Source: Advenella kashmirensis W13003
Lineage (GTDB): Bacteria > Pseudomonadota > Gammaproteobacteria > Burkholderiales > Burkholderiaceae_B
Assembly (NCBI RefSeq): GCF_000506985.1
Contig: NZ_KI650980.1
Span: 744,001 to 808,000, forward strand
Length of the DNA: 64,000 bases
Direction: 5' to 3'
Of the stretch, positions 1 through 8,943 are shown piece after piece. The stretch's first letter is position 1; every line of letters begins with the position of its first letter. The notes beneath the pieces were generated by a model. The model was not told the origin of the DNA, made no database searches, and worked only from the letters and a program-made list of their open reading frames with translations. The position numbers were made by a program, and so were the translations under genes.

Positions 1-65
1 GCTAGCTCATCGGTGGACACCGATGGATTAACAAAGGATCTTAACCAGGATTCAGGAAATAACAT
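1..65 (-). CDS. pheT: phenylalanyl-tRNA synthetase beta subunit, N-terminal fragment
   Basis: Reading the minus strand from position 65 gives ATG and then an open frame to the window edge. It begins MLFPESWLRSFVNPSVSTDE, which matches the conserved N-terminus of bacterial PheT. Only the first 21 complete codons are inside the window. PheT pairs with PheS to charge tRNA-Phe in the cytoplasm. It lies 45 bp downstream of pheS on the same strand, as expected for a pheST operon. The ribosome binding site before the ATG is weak. The rest of the gene (about 800 codons in the family) lies to the left. Confidence 0.85.
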   Translation of the reverse strand, partial: MLFPESWLRSFVNPSVSTDEL

Positions 66-110
66 GATGTGTTTTTTCTAGGCTCAAATAGGGAATGGAA
101 GCGGAAAATA

Positions 111-1133
111 TCAACGATTGAACTGACGCAGGAAACGCAAGTCTCCTTCGTAGAACTGTCGCAAATCATTCACGCCATAACGCAGCATGGTCAGACGCTC
201 AATGCCGGAGCCGAACGCAAATCCAATGTATTTTTCCGGATCCAGACCGAAATTGCGCACGACAGTCGGATGCACCTGACCGGAGCCTGAGATTTCCAGC
301 CAGCGGCCCTGGTTGGGCCCTGATGTAAACATCATGTCGATTTCTGCAGACGGCTCGGTAAAGGGGAAAAAAGAAGGACGAAAGCGTACGCTCAGGTCGT
401 CCGTTTCAAAGAATGCTTTCAGAAAATTGGTATAAACGCCTTTCAGATCGGCAAAGGAAATATCCTCGGCAATCCACAAGCCTTCTACCTGGTGAAACAT
501 GGGTGAATGCGTCGCGTCGCTGTCCACCCGGTAGGTACGCCCCGGTGCGATGACTTTAATGGGTGGCTTGTTCATGCGCGCATAGCGTACCTGCATGGGG
601 CTGGTATGCGTACGCAATAGAAACGGCAAGCCGCCGGCATCGTTCATATCCACATAAAACGTATCCTGCATGGAGCGGGCTGGGTGGTTTTCGGGATTGT
701 TCAGGGCGGTAAAATTGGTCCAGTCATTTTCGATCTCAGGGCCATCAGCGACATCAAAACCGATACTGCGGAAAATGTCCTCAATGCGCTGCCACGACTG
801 GATGACAGGATGAACACCACCCATGGAGCGACCCCGGCCGGGCAAGGTGACATCAATTGTTTCCGCGGCTAGGCGCTGATTGAGCTCATCCCGGGCAAAT
901 TGTTCACGACGCGCATTCAGCAGGGTTTCGATTTCCTGCTTAGCCCGGTTGATGCGGGCGCCTTCGGCTTTTTTCTGATCAGGCGGTAACTGCGCCAGCC
1001 CCTTCATAAAACCGGTAATGACTCCGTTTTTTCCAAGAAATTTTGCTTTTTCGTTCTCAAGCGAAGCCGAATCGGTCGCGAGTGCGAATTTGTCTTTGGC
1101 CTGAAGAATCAGATCGTCCAGCGATTGCGTCAT
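111..1133 (-). CDS. pheS: phenylalanyl-tRNA synthetase alpha subunit
   Basis: This 340-residue protein is full length for PheS, the catalytic class II subunit that activates phenylalanine and, as an alpha2beta2 tetramer with PheT, aminoacylates tRNA-Phe. The first 80 or so residues form the charged, coiled-coil tRNA-binding arm. The catalytic core follows, with [20 protein letters not shown], the motif 2 region around FHQVEGLW, and the C-terminal glycine-rich [15 protein letters not shown] motif 3. It is the third gene of rpmI-rplT-pheS-pheT. An 82-bp gap with a strong hairpin separates it from rplT, so pheST output may be adjusted independently of the ribosomal proteins. Confidence 0.97.
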   Translation of the reverse strand: MTQSLDDLILQAKDKFALATDSASLENEKAKFLGKNGVITGFMKGLAQLPPDQKKAEGARINRAKQEIETLLNARREQFARDELNQRLAAETIDVTLPGRGRSMGGVHPVIQSWQRIEDIFRSIGFDVADGPEIENDWTNFTALNNPENHPARSMQDTFYVDMNDAGGLPFLLRTHTSPMQVRYARMNKPPIKVIAPGRTYRVDSDATHSPMFHQVEGLWIAEDISFADLKGVYTNFLKAFFETDDLSVRFRPSFFPFTEPSAEIDMMFTSGPNQGRWLEISGSGQVHPTVVRNFGLDPEKYIGFAFGSGIERLTMLRYGVNDLRQFYEGDLRFLRQFNR

Positions 1134-1153
1134 GAAATTACCATTCTTGAAAT

Positions 1154-1186
1154 AACAAACGGGACCCGAAACGAGCCCCGTTTGTT
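1154..1186 (-). terminator. hairpin between rplT and pheS (attenuator or processing site)
   Basis: Arms AACAAACGGG and CCCGTTTGTT extend inward through GC and GU pairs in RNA to a 15-bp stem with a three-base loop. On the minus strand only a short ATTTC follows, so it is a weak or partial terminator. It sits about 20 nt before the pheS start. E. coli has the pheM leader and attenuator at the same place, but I find no Phe-rich leader peptide here. An RNase site or ordinary partial termination is equally possible. Confidence 0.5.
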
Positions 1187-1215
1187 GTACAGCACAAATT
1201 TAAATCGTCAGTGGA

Positions 1216-1575
1216 TCAGGCGCCCAGGGCAGATTTGGCCTGTTTGACAACGGCAGCAAAACCTGCCTTGTCGTTGACAGCCATGTCGGCCAGAACCTTG
1301 CGGTCCAGTTCAATGGCGGCCTTTTTCAGTCCGGCGATAAATACACTGTATGTCATGCCGTTTTCACGGACTGCCGCATTGATACGGGTAATCCAGAGAG
1401 CACGGAATGTACGTTTCTTGTTGCGGCGGTCACGATATGCATACTGACCAGCACGCATGACTGCCTGTTTGGCAATACGGAATACATTGCCGCGGCGGCC
1501 ACGATAACCCTTGGCTGCTGCGATAACTTTTTTGTGACGAGCACGTGCGGTAACACCGCGTTTTACGCGAGGCAT
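1216..1575 (-). CDS. rplT: 50S ribosomal protein L20
   Basis: A 119-residue basic protein starting [20 protein letters not shown], the standard L20 N-terminus. The globular C-terminal half contains [20 protein letters not shown]20 binds 23S rRNA early in large-subunit assembly, and in other bacteria it represses its own operon at the mRNA level. It starts 13 bp after rpmI, so translation of the two is probably coupled. Length and spacing are normal for the family. Unusually, infC is not immediately upstream of rpmI. Confidence 0.98.
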   Translation of the reverse strand: MPRVKRGVTARARHKKVIAAAKGYRGRRGNVFRIAKQAVMRAGQYAYRDRRNKKRTFRALWITRINAAVRENGMTYSVFIAGLKKAAIELDRKVLADMAVNDKAGFAAVVKQAKSALGA

Positions 1576-1588
1576 AGTTTAACTCCTA

Positions 1589-1786
1589 TCAAGCAAAAGG
1601 CATCATGGCTTTTACGGAAGCCACGTTGGAATCATGAACGGCTGTTGTGCCGCGCAGTTGACGTTTGTTTTTCGTGGTTTTCTTTGTCAGAATGTGACGT
1701 TTGAAAGCATGACCACGCTTGATAGAACCACTACCGCGTACGATAAAGCGCTTGGAAGCACTTTTCTTGGTTTTCATTTTGGGCAT
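1589..1786 (-). CDS. rpmI: 50S ribosomal protein L35
   Basis: A 65-residue protein starting [20 protein letters not shown], the classic L35 start. The frame stays open further upstream, but that extension has no L35 similarity and the family is about 65 residues long, so I start at 1786. L35 is a small basic protein of the large ribosomal subunit. It is first in the rpmI-rplT-pheS-pheT unit. The mRNA would begin near 1965, leaving a leader of roughly 180 nt that could hold an L20 autoregulatory site. infC normally lies directly upstream but here is 8.9 kb away. Confidence 0.96.
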   Translation of the reverse strand: MPKMKTKKSASKRFIVRGSGSIKRGHAFKRHILTKKTTKNKRQLRGTTAVHDSNVASVKAMMPFA

Positions 1787-1971
1787 AACTGATACCTGCA
1801 AATGTGGATAAAAGGTGCCTAATAACCATTTATTAAGACTTTGCTGACCCGTATCCTTTTCCCCTGCATCTTCCGCTCGAACGGCCCTGTTCCTGTCGGA
1901 ATCCATATTGCACAAATCATTCTGCACAAATACGTATTCAAAGCGCGCCTACGGCATGCGGGAAACCATTG

Positions 1972-2001
1972 ATTATACAATGATTTTTCCAGGATTGTCA
2001 G
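1972..2001 (-). promoter_or_regulatory. sigma70 promoter for rpmI-rplT-pheST
   Basis: On the minus strand a perfect TATAAT (1972-1977) is preceded by CTGACA (1996-2001), five of six matches to the -35 consensus, with an 18-bp spacer. The predicted transcript starts near 1965. The 338-bp gap between comM and rpmI otherwise contains only this promoter, the leader, and a short direct repeat (TTTGTGCA twice, six bases apart). The leader is long enough for an RNA control element. Confidence 0.72.
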
Positions 2002-2124
2002 TAATAAATACCCTGTTTGCCCAGGCGCGCGCCGGATTTCGCAATAAATGTGGCCGGCAGGCGACGGATTTGCATCCGGGGTCGGTGCTATTTCGCCTTC
2101 GTGTACCCCTGGACACTAGCCGGG

Positions 2125-3642
2125 CTAATGCCCCAGTTCCTGCCGAAACGCCATCGCTTCATTCAGATCTTCAGCGCGAATCTGGCCTGCCCCCGCCATA
2201 TCGGCAATGGTGCGTGCCACACGCAAAATCCGATGGACCGCTCTGACAGACCACCCCCAATGTCTGTCCGCACGCTCCAGCATGTGCTGCGCGGCCTGAT
2301 CGAGTTCGCAGAAAGTCGCCATCTGCGCTGACCCCAATTGCGCGTTAAGCCTGCCCTGGCGGCGCCGCTGCTGCTCGCGACAGCGCACGACGCGCTGGCG
2401 AATGAGATGCGATGCCTCGGCTGGTGCCGATTTGGCCCAGCCCAGTCCTGGCGGTGTGAGACGCAGGACCATGTCGATGCGGTCCAGAAACGGTCCCGAT
2501 AGTCTGGCCTGATAGCGTTCGATTTGATCCGGCGTGCAGCGGCACGGCCGCTGCTCGCTGCCCTGATACCCACAAGGACAGGGATTCATGGCCGCAATCA
2601 ACTGGAAACAACAAGGGTAGGTCACCGAACGATGCGCACGTGCAATGCTGATTTCCCCGGTCTCCATCGGCTCGCGCAGCGACTCCAGCACTCGCCGCTG
2701 AAATTCGGGCAGCTCATCCAAAAACAACACCCCGTGGTGTGCCAGGCTGATTTCACCAGGACGGGGATTGCTGCCGCCGCCAATCAGCGCTGCTGCCGAC
2801 GTGGAATGGTGTGGCGCACGCATGGGCACCTGGCGGGAAAACAAAACCGAGCGCTCCCGCAAACTGCGTATGGCCGCCACTTCGATAGCCGAATCCGCAT
2901 CCAGCGGGGGCAACAATCCAGGCAGCCGTTGGGCCAGCATGCTTTTGCCCACGCCCGGCGGGCCTGACATCAGAAGGCCATGGCCCCCGCTGGCGGCCAC
3001 TTCCAGCGCCCGGCAGGCCAATGGCTGGCCACGGACATCGGACAGACAAAGTGGCGACACGCCAGGGTCGACAAGCTCCGGTGCTCCGGTGACCGGTGTT
3101 AACGGCGCTGTGTCAGTCAAATGCGCCACCACCTCCTGCAGGGTTCTGGCCCCCAACACTGTCAGGCCGGGAATACTGGCCACCATTTTCGCGTTTTCAA
3201 GAGGCAGTATAAGGGTAAACTGCGCACCAGAACGGGCCGTGGCAAGCCCAATCACCAAAGGCGCCGCCACAGGAACCAGCGCGCCGGTCAGCGACAGTTC
3301 ACCGGCGAACACCATTTTGGGCAAGCTGTTTCGCGCCGCGCTATCGGGCAGCACCAACTGGCCCGAGGCCAGCAAGACCCCCAGGGCGATGGGCAGATCA
3401 AACCGGCCCGACTCCTTGGGAAGGTCCGCAGGAGCCAGATTGGCCGTCAGACGGCCGGCCGGAAAGGTGTAACCACTGCTTAGAATGGCGGATCGTACCC
3501 GCTCCCTGCTCTCTCGCACCCCAGTGTCCGGCAGCCCGACGATCGTAAATGAAGGCAGGCCCTGAGCCAGATGCACCTCAACCCTTACCTCGGGCGCGTG
3601 CATACCGCAAAGCGCGCGACTGGCCAATACCGCTAAAGACAT
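2125..3642 (-). CDS. comM: ComM/YifB family AAA+ ATPase (Mg-chelatase-like)
   Basis: 505 residues from MSLAVLASRALCGMHAPEVR. A start 19 codons earlier is possible but lacks family similarity. The N-terminal ~190 residues are the ComM/Lon-like domain with GLPSFTIVGLPDTGVRESRE. The AAA+ Mg-chelatase domain has Walker A GPPGVGKS near residues 226-233 and Walker B LFLDELPEF. A C-terminal domain follows with the CPCGYQG cysteine cluster. ComM is a hexameric helicase that promotes branch migration during natural transformation in Vibrio and Acinetobacter. It lies downstream of ubiK on the same strand. A tandem 22-bp repeat precedes it. Confidence 0.94.
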   Translation of the reverse strand: MSLAVLASRALCGMHAPEVRVEVHLAQGLPSFTIVGLPDTGVRESRERVRSAILSSGYTFPAGRLTANLAPADLPKESGRFDLPIALGVLLASGQLVLPDSAARNSLPKMVFAGELSLTGALVPVAAPLVIGLATARSGAQFTLILPLENAKMVASIPGLTVLGARTLQEVVAHLTDTAPLTPVTGAPELVDPGVSPLCLSDVRGQPLACRALEVAASGGHGLLMSGPPGVGKSMLAQRLPGLLPPLDADSAIEVAAIRSLRERSVLFSRQVPMRAPHHSTSAAALIGGGSNPRPGEISLAHHGVLFLDELPEFQRRVLESLREPMETGEISIARAHRSVTYPCCFQLIAAMNPCPCGYQGSEQRPCRCTPDQIERYQARLSGPFLDRIDMVLRLTPPGLGWAKSAPAEASHLIRQRVVRCREQQRRRQGRLNAQLGSAQMATFCELDQAAQHMLERADRHWGWSVRAVHRILRVARTIADMAGAGQIRAEDLNEAMAFRQELGH

Positions 3643-3740
3643 CTGATTCTCCTGAAAACAGATGCATTCTGGCCGAAATAAATCGCCCGCAGGGAGCAAT
3701 GTAGAGAACTTTATCTATCGTGCAAAGCACGCCAACGCCC

Positions 3741-3806
3741 AGACAGAAACGCGTCAACCACCAGGCAGAAGTAGATCAACACCTAGGCAGAAGTACATCG
3801 ACATCA
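3741..3806. repeat. three tandem 22-bp imperfect repeats upstream of comM
   Basis: Units are at 3741-3762, 3763-3784 and 3785-3806. Units 2 and 3 agree at 18 of 22 positions and share AGGCAGAAGTA; unit 1 is more diverged (about 13 of 22). The period is two helical turns and is not a multiple of three, so the array is not a repeated peptide. It sits 100-165 bp upstream of comM within the 232-bp gap after ubiK. A small dyad CGTGC-AAA-GCACG lies beside it. A row of protein-binding sites is the simplest reading. Confidence 0.6.
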
Positions 3807-3874
3807 AGCAGGTACGTAATTATTATTGTTCCCGCTCAGGCTGGCGCACCAACCGCCCGGCTTAATCTGCCTGA

Positions 3875-4162
3875 TTAATCGACGATGGGGCCGATGGGGG
3901 CTTTTTCAGAATCTGTTGTCGTGATACCTGCCTGCGCTTCGAGTGCCCTGACACGCCCTTCCAGTTCAAACAGGCGTTCACGCAGTTTGGCCGACAGCGC
4001 CACTTGCACATCAAACTCTTCGCGCGTCACCAGATCCAGACGGGAAAATCCCTGTGCCATGAATGCCTTCACATTCTTTTCAATATCGGCTGCGGGGCTG
4101 TTTTTAATCAATTCCTGAATATTCTTTTGAAAATCTTCAAATAACTGATTGGATTTCATCAT
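3875..4162 (-). CDS. ubiK: UbiK (YqiC/BMFP family) ubiquinone biosynthesis accessory factor
   Basis: 95 residues starting MMKSNQLFEDFQKNIQELIK. The C-terminal half is a coiled coil (LSAKLRERLFELEGRVRALE) typical of the BMFP family, whose trimeric members hold UbiJ and assist aerobic ubiquinone synthesis at the membrane. I chose the ATG at 4162 because an AGGA lies six bases upstream. Earlier in-frame starts add an unrelated stretch. The tail after the coiled coil (TTDSEKAPIGPIVD) is acidic and probably disordered. It lies upstream of comM with a 232-bp gap and downstream of a lipoprotein gene ending in a terminator. Confidence 0.88.
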   Translation of the reverse strand: MMKSNQLFEDFQKNIQELIKNSPAADIEKNVKAFMAQGFSRLDLVTREEFDVQVALSAKLRERLFELEGRVRALEAQAGITTTDSEKAPIGPIVD

Positions 4163-4280
4163 GCTCATTCCTGTAGTGAAGACGGGCACCATTGCCGTAC
4201 CCCATACTGCGTATTGTACACATATCACGCTGCCGGATCGGCAGCGCTGCCATCGCGCAGCGTAGCGCCCCGCCCAGACA

Positions 4281-4307
4281 AACAACCCGCCTTGCTGGCG
4301 GGTTGTT
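4281..4307 (-). terminator. intrinsic terminator-like hairpin after the lipoprotein gene
   Basis: An 11-bp perfect stem, AACAACCCGCC against GGCGGGTTGTT, with a five-base loop. It begins 10 bp past the stop of the lipoprotein gene. The following minus-strand sequence is GTCTGGG, so the U tract is poor, though the 3' arm itself ends in TTGTT. Confidence 0.6.
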
Positions 4308-4317
4308 GACAGGCAAT

Positions 4318-4971
4318 TTACTGAGGCGTGGTCTCGCCTGATGCCGGCGCCGTTGAGGTTCCATCGGCAGGAGCGCCGGCCGATGAGTCGCTGGCCGGTG
4401 CAGTCGAGCTGTCCGGCGTGCTCGCGGCGCCACCGCTACTTTCAGTGGTGCTCTGCTTCAGAGATTCCGTTGCCTCGGAGGCTTTCTCTTTTGCTGATTG
4501 CATGGCATCGGATGCGGCCTGTTTGGCTGATTCAGCTGCTTCTTTGGCGGAGTCCATGGCGGATTGTGCATGCTCCTTGGCAGCAGCAGCGGCATCAGAG
4601 CCAGCCTGCTTGGCCGATTCCATGGCGTTGCTTGCCGCTTCCTTGGCAGAATCCATGGCATTGCCTGCCGCCTCTTTGGCTTTCTCTGCTGCATCCTGAG
4701 TCGCATCGGCCGCGTTATTGGCTGATTCTTTGGCAGCTTGCGCAGCAGAATCGGCAGCCGTCTTGGCTTCCTCGGCGGCTTTATCTGCCGCTTCTTTGGC
4801 CTGATCGGCCGCACTTGGCTCGGTTGAAGGCGTTGCTGGCGTTTCGGTCGCAGCCGGCTCGGTTGCTGCCGGTGTCGTGGTGTCAGCAGTATCTGAACTG
4901 TTATCGCAACCTGCAATAAAGGCAGCGGCGGACAACATGGCTACTAAACTGAGTTTGGATACGTTCTTCAA
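4318..4971 (-). CDS. lipoprotein with long Ala/Lys/Glu heptad/undecad repeats
   Basis: 217 residues beginning (TTG start) MKNVSKLSLVAMLSAAAFIA followed by GC, a signal peptide with lipobox FIAGC. TTG at 4971 is preceded by AGAGG seven bases upstream, which fixes this start over another TTG five codons earlier. After a Thr/Pro/Glu-rich linker (residues ~25-55), residues ~55-175 repeat variants of AMDSAKEAA and ESAKQAASDA. This resembles apolipophorin, LEA or YqjD-type amphipathic helices. The C-terminus is Ser/Ala/Pro-rich. It is likely a periplasm-facing helical rod tethered to a membrane, but its function is unknown. It diverges from glnK with a 354-bp gap. The DNA coding for the rod is itself repetitive. 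Confidence 0.8.
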   Translation of the reverse strand: MKNVSKLSLVAMLSAAAFIAGCDNSSDTADTTTPAATEPAATETPATPSTEPSAADQAKEAADKAAEEAKTAADSAAQAAKESANNAADATQDAAEKAKEAAGNAMDSAKEAASNAMESAKQAGSDAAAAAKEHAQSAMDSAKEAAESAKQAASDAMQSAKEKASEATESLKQSTTESSGGAASTPDSSTAPASDSSAGAPADGTSTAPASGETTPQ

Positions 4972-5161
4972 GGCAATACCTCTCAAAGTAAAAATGAAAT
5001 GTGTCCACAGATTCTACTGTAATTTTGTTACGAATAGCAGCTGAATGCGATCTGAATCGCTATGCAGGCATTCCGCTCTGTTACAAGTCATGCACTCAGT
5101 CAATGAAGAGCGGCACCGTTACAGCGCACGGTACCGTATTTTCAAACACGACACTTTCCAG

Positions 5162-5178
5162 TGCACCAAAATAAAGCA
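5162..5178 (+). promoter_or_regulatory. candidate NtrC (GlnG) enhancer site
   Basis: TGCACCAAAATAAAGCA matches the left half and centre of the NtrC consensus (TGCACC-n5-GGTGCA) but has a weak right half. Flanking bases give a GTGC...GCAC dyad. It lies about 75-90 bp upstream of the sigma54 promoter, the usual enhancer distance. No second convincing copy is nearby. Confidence 0.45.
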
Positions 5179-5238
5179 CGAGATTGAAGCAGATCAGCAG
5201 TTTCTGCGTCATCCGCGTGCGTGACGACCCGTCATTAA

Positions 5239-5664
<426 letters not shown>

Positions 5665-5705
5665 GCCCGTCGCTCCCTCTTACGATATTTGAAAGGAAAC
5701 TTAAA

Positions 5706-6932
5706 ATGCAAAGCGCCGATTTAGTCTGGGTAAGCATGTCGACCATTCTCGTCCTGTTCATGGTTGTACCGGGTCTTGCCATGTTCTATGGGGGCCTGGT
5801 TCGCAGCAAAAACATCCTCTCCCTAATGAGCCAGGTATTGGTGACATTCGCCCTGATCACCATCCTGTGGTTTGTATTTGGCTACTCACTGGCTTTTTCT
5901 GATGGCAATGCCTTCTTTGGCAATCTCTCCAAGGCCTTTTTGTCGGGGGTGCTGGATTTGCCGGGTGATTCATATGCGCTGTCAGGCACCATTCCGGAAC
6001 TCACCTTTGTGGCGTTTCAGGCGACGTTCGCGGGCATTACCTGCGCGCTGATCGTGGGCGGGTTTGCCGAACGCATCAAATTTTCTGCTGTGCTGATTTT
6101 CATGGCCATCTGGTTCACTTTTTCCTACATTCCCATCGCGCATATGATCTGGGCCGAGAAGGGCCTGCTGTTTGGCGACGCACTGGATTTTGCCGGCGGC
6201 ACGGTCGTTCATATCAATGCCGGGGTGGCTGCACTGGTCGCGGCTTATGTCGTGGGACCACGGATTGGTTACGGCAAGGAAGCCATGCAACCGCATAATC
6301 TGCCTATGACCATGATCGGCGCGGCCATGCTGTGGGTCGGCTGGTTCGGTTTTAACGGCGGCTCTTCCCTGGGCGCCAACAACCAGGCAGCCCTGGCGGT
6401 CTTCAATACACTTTTGGCTACCGCCGCCGCCATTGTCGTGTGGGTACTGGCTGAGTGGAAGTTCAAGGGGCAGCCATCACTGCTCGGTGGCGCATCCGGT
6501 GCGGTCGCCGGACTGGTCGGCATTACACCTGCTGCCGGTCTGGTGGGTCCGATGGGAGCACTTGTTATCGGGATCATCACAAGCCTGTTCTGCGTCTGGG
6601 GGGTCAATGGACTTAAGCGCCTGCTCAAGGCCGATGACTCGCTGGATGTGTTCGGCGTGCATGGCGTCGGGGGTATTGTGGGCGGACTGCTGACGGGTAT
6701 CTTCAATGCCAAGGCGCTGGGTGGCCCAGGCCTGGAATCAGCCGGGATGATTCCAGGGCAACTGTTGGGCCAGCTTGAAGGAATCGTGATTGCGATTATC
6801 TGGAGTGCGGTGGTCAGCTTTGTTGCCCTGAAAATCGCAAGCCTGGTAACTGGCGGACTGCGTGTGGACAAAGACGAAGAACGTCAGGGCCTGGACATCA
6901 GCTCCCATGGCGAACAGGCTTATCACAGCTGA
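5706..6932 (+). CDS. amtB: ammonium transporter AmtB
   Basis: 408 residues with eleven hydrophobic segments, including the signature AGGTVVHINAGVAALVAAYV. The twin pore histidines are His169 (VVHINAG) and His319 (GVHGVGG). FYGGLVRSKNILS near the N-terminus is also typical. Unlike E. coli AmtB, no cleavable signal peptide is evident: the protein starts straight into TM1. It conducts ammonium through the inner membrane when external levels are low and is gated by GlnK. It is second in the sigma54-driven glnK-amtB operon and ends at a good terminator. Confidence 0.97.
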   Translation: MQSADLVWVSMSTILVLFMVVPGLAMFYGGLVRSKNILSLMSQVLVTFALITILWFVFGYSLAFSDGNAFFGNLSKAFLSGVLDLPGDSYALSGTIPELTFVAFQATFAGITCALIVGGFAERIKFSAVLIFMAIWFTFSYIPIAHMIWAEKGLLFGDALDFAGGTVVHINAGVAALVAAYVVGPRIGYGKEAMQPHNLPMTMIGAAMLWVGWFGFNGGSSLGANNQAALAVFNTLLATAAAIVVWVLAEWKFKGQPSLLGGASGAVAGLVGITPAAGLVGPMGALVIGIITSLFCVWGVNGLKRLLKADDSLDVFGVHGVGGIVGGLLTGIFNAKALGGPGLESAGMIPGQLLGQLEGIVIAIIWSAVVSFVALKIASLVTGGLRVDKDEERQGLDISSHGEQAYHS

Positions 6933-6976
6933 CATAAAAATCGCGCCTGCCAATTGCGGAGGCAGGCCAGGAAAAG

Positions 6977-7005
6977 AAAAGGACACCTCTGCGGTGTCCT
7001 TTTTT
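6977..7005. terminator. bidirectional terminator between amtB and ptsI
   Basis: An 11-bp stem, AAAAGGACACC and GGTGTCCTTTT, with a five-base loop and a T run on the plus strand 45 bp after amtB. On the minus strand the 3' arm runs into TTTTCTTTTCC, so it can also stop transcripts from ptsI, which ends at 7092. Confidence 0.85.
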
Positions 7006-7091
7006 AATCGTGCTTATGGTGCGCAATCAATGCAGGTATGTCCGTAATGAATCGAATCAGCGGCCTTTAAGTGCTACGATTTTTCTCGCAA

Positions 7092-8849
7092 TCAGATACC
7101 CAGGCTATTCAAATCGATGGATTCAGCGCGGTTCAATGCCGTGGCAATCTTGGTGCGCAAGGCATTCGTATGCGACGTGCGAACCAGTTTTTTGACATCC
7201 AGCAACTGCTGCGGGTGCATAGAGAACTCGTTCAACCCCAGGCCCAATAGCAATTTGGTGTAACGGGCATCGCCTGCCATTTCACCGCAAATTGCGACGC
7301 TTTTGCCGACCCGCTCGCCCGCCTGGATTGTTTGTGAAATCAGTCTGAGTACTGCTGGATGCAAGGGATCGTATAAATCAGAGACCTCATTGTCGACGCG
7401 GTCAATCGCCAGGGTGTACTGGATCAAATCGTTGGTCCCGATGGACACAAAATCCAGCGCGTTCAGAAAAGGCTCGATGGCAATCGCAATGGCCGGTATT
7501 TCCACCATGGCGCCCAGTTCAATATTATCGCTATATGCCCTGCCCGCCAGGTCCAATTCTTTTTTTGCTGACTCGATCGCTTCACGTACGGCCAGCAGCT
7601 CATGCATATGCGAGAGCATGGGAATCAGAATCCGAAGCTTGCCAAAAACCGATGCGCGCAACAGGGCCCGCAATTGCGTTGCAAACAAATCCGGACGCGA
7701 CAGACAATAGCGCACAGCACGTAAGCCGAGCGCCGGATTGACCGCGACCGTGGCCTCACCGTCCAGTGTTTTATCGGAACCCAGATCCAGCGTGCGGATC
7801 GTCACCGGTTTGTCAGGCATGGCACGAAGCACGTGGGCATAAGCCTCGAACTGCTCTTCCTCGGTGGGCAGGATTTGCCTGCCCATGAACAGAAATTCGC
7901 TGCGAAAAAGGCCGATGCCATCGGCTCCCATTTCCACTGCCTGTGATACTTCGTGCGGCAACTCGATATTTGCTTCCAGACGAACGCGTTTGCCATCCAG
8001 AGTGATCGCAGGTTCATCCTTGGACAGAATCAGTTCTGCACGTTCCTGGATAAAGGCTTCCTGTTTCTTCTGGTAGAAATCCAGGATTTGCTGCGTGGGA
8101 TTGACATACACCAGTCCGCTTTCGCCATCCACAATCATCATATCCCGATCATGGACCAGCGCGCGGACGTTGCCCAGGCCCACTACGGCAGGCACATTCA
8201 TACTGCGTGCCACAATGGCTGTGTGCGAAGTTGGGCCACCCAGATCGGTAACGAAAGCCGCAAAGCGCCCGCCCCGCAATTTGAGCATATCTCCCGGTGA
8301 AATATCATGGGCCACAACGATGAGCGAATTGACATCCGTGTCATTGGACATGTCGGGCAACATCAACTCACCCGAACCAGCCAGAATCCGTATTACACGT
8401 TCAATTACCTGGTGGATATCAGCCACGCGTTCACGAATGTAATCATCGTCCATGACCGCAAACTGTTCGGCCAGAATCTGGCCCTGGGTGCTGAGCGCCC
8501 ATTCGGCATTGTATTGACGGGAGGCAATGACTTCTTTAGTCTGTTCAGCCAGGGCCGGGTCTGAGACCAGCAGACTGTGAACGGTCAGCAAAGGCACCAG
8601 TTCTTTTGGCGCATCGGCAGGCAGCGTCTCGATCGTATGCTGCAACATGTCATACACAATTTTCAGCGCATGATCCAGGCGGGCACACTCGGCAGGAACA
8701 TCGTCGGCCGCAATCCGGTAATGGCTCACTTCGAGCGTTGCTGCGCCCATTACCACCGCGCGCCCGATTGCAAAGCCGCGCACCACACCTTTTCCCTGAA
8801 GCGTAAAAACAGTACTGTGTTTTGTTGGTGTGTGCTCGGTGTTTAGCAT
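7092..8849 (-). CDS. ptsI: PTS phosphoenolpyruvate-protein phosphotransferase (enzyme I)
   Basis: 585 residues, normal for EI. The swivelling domain carries the phosphorylated His209 in GGPTSHTAIVARSMNVPAVV. The PEP-binding TIM barrel has DLGSDKTLDGE, the IGLFRSEFLFMGR region, and the active Cys in AICGEMAGD. EI passes phosphate from PEP to HPr. It lies downstream of ptsH with a strong hairpin in between. No sugar-specific EIIB/EIIC genes are in the window, so the phosphorelay EI-HPr-EIIA probably has a regulatory role. The first ~15 residues are less conserved and the start has a weak ribosome site. Confidence 0.95.
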   Translation of the reverse strand: MLNTEHTPTKHSTVFTLQGKGVVRGFAIGRAVVMGAATLEVSHYRIAADDVPAECARLDHALKIVYDMLQHTIETLPADAPKELVPLLTVHSLLVSDPALAEQTKEVIASRQYNAEWALSTQGQILAEQFAVMDDDYIRERVADIHQVIERVIRILAGSGELMLPDMSNDTDVNSLIVVAHDISPGDMLKLRGGRFAAFVTDLGGPTSHTAIVARSMNVPAVVGLGNVRALVHDRDMMIVDGESGLVYVNPTQQILDFYQKKQEAFIQERAELILSKDEPAITLDGKRVRLEANIELPHEVSQAVEMGADGIGLFRSEFLFMGRQILPTEEEQFEAYAHVLRAMPDKPVTIRTLDLGSDKTLDGEATVAVNPALGLRAVRYCLSRPDLFATQLRALLRASVFGKLRILIPMLSHMHELLAVREAIESAKKELDLAGRAYSDNIELGAMVEIPAIAIAIEPFLNALDFVSIGTNDLIQYTLAIDRVDNEVSDLYDPLHPAVLRLISQTIQAGERVGKSVAICGEMAGDARYTKLLLGLGLNEFSMHPQQLLDVKKLVRTSHTNALRTKIATALNRAESIDLNSLGI

Positions 8850-8899
8850 CGTGATCGTGTCCCGTCCCTTGTTTTACATGTCTGTTCTGGCTTTGCTGC

Positions 8900-8930
8900 A
8901 AAAGCGAATTTGCTCAGGAAATTCGCTTTT
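8900..8930 (-). terminator. 12-bp hairpin between ptsH and ptsI
   Basis: A perfect inverted repeat, AAAAGCGAATTT and AAATTCGCTTTT, with a seven-base loop, 13 bp past the ptsH stop. On the minus strand the 3' arm ends in TTTT and is followed by GCAGC, so it looks like a partial terminator or an mRNA-stabilising structure. It could make HPr more abundant than enzyme I. Confidence 0.6.
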
Positions 8931-8943
8931 CGATCGGCCGCCC

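Noticed and set aside
1134-1215. pheM-type leader peptide
   Set aside because: No start codon followed by Phe codons is present between rplT and pheS.
2163-3483. Several 90-230 codon frames opposite or within comM
   Set aside because: They are GC-driven shadows of the comM frame and have no ribosome sites or family motifs.
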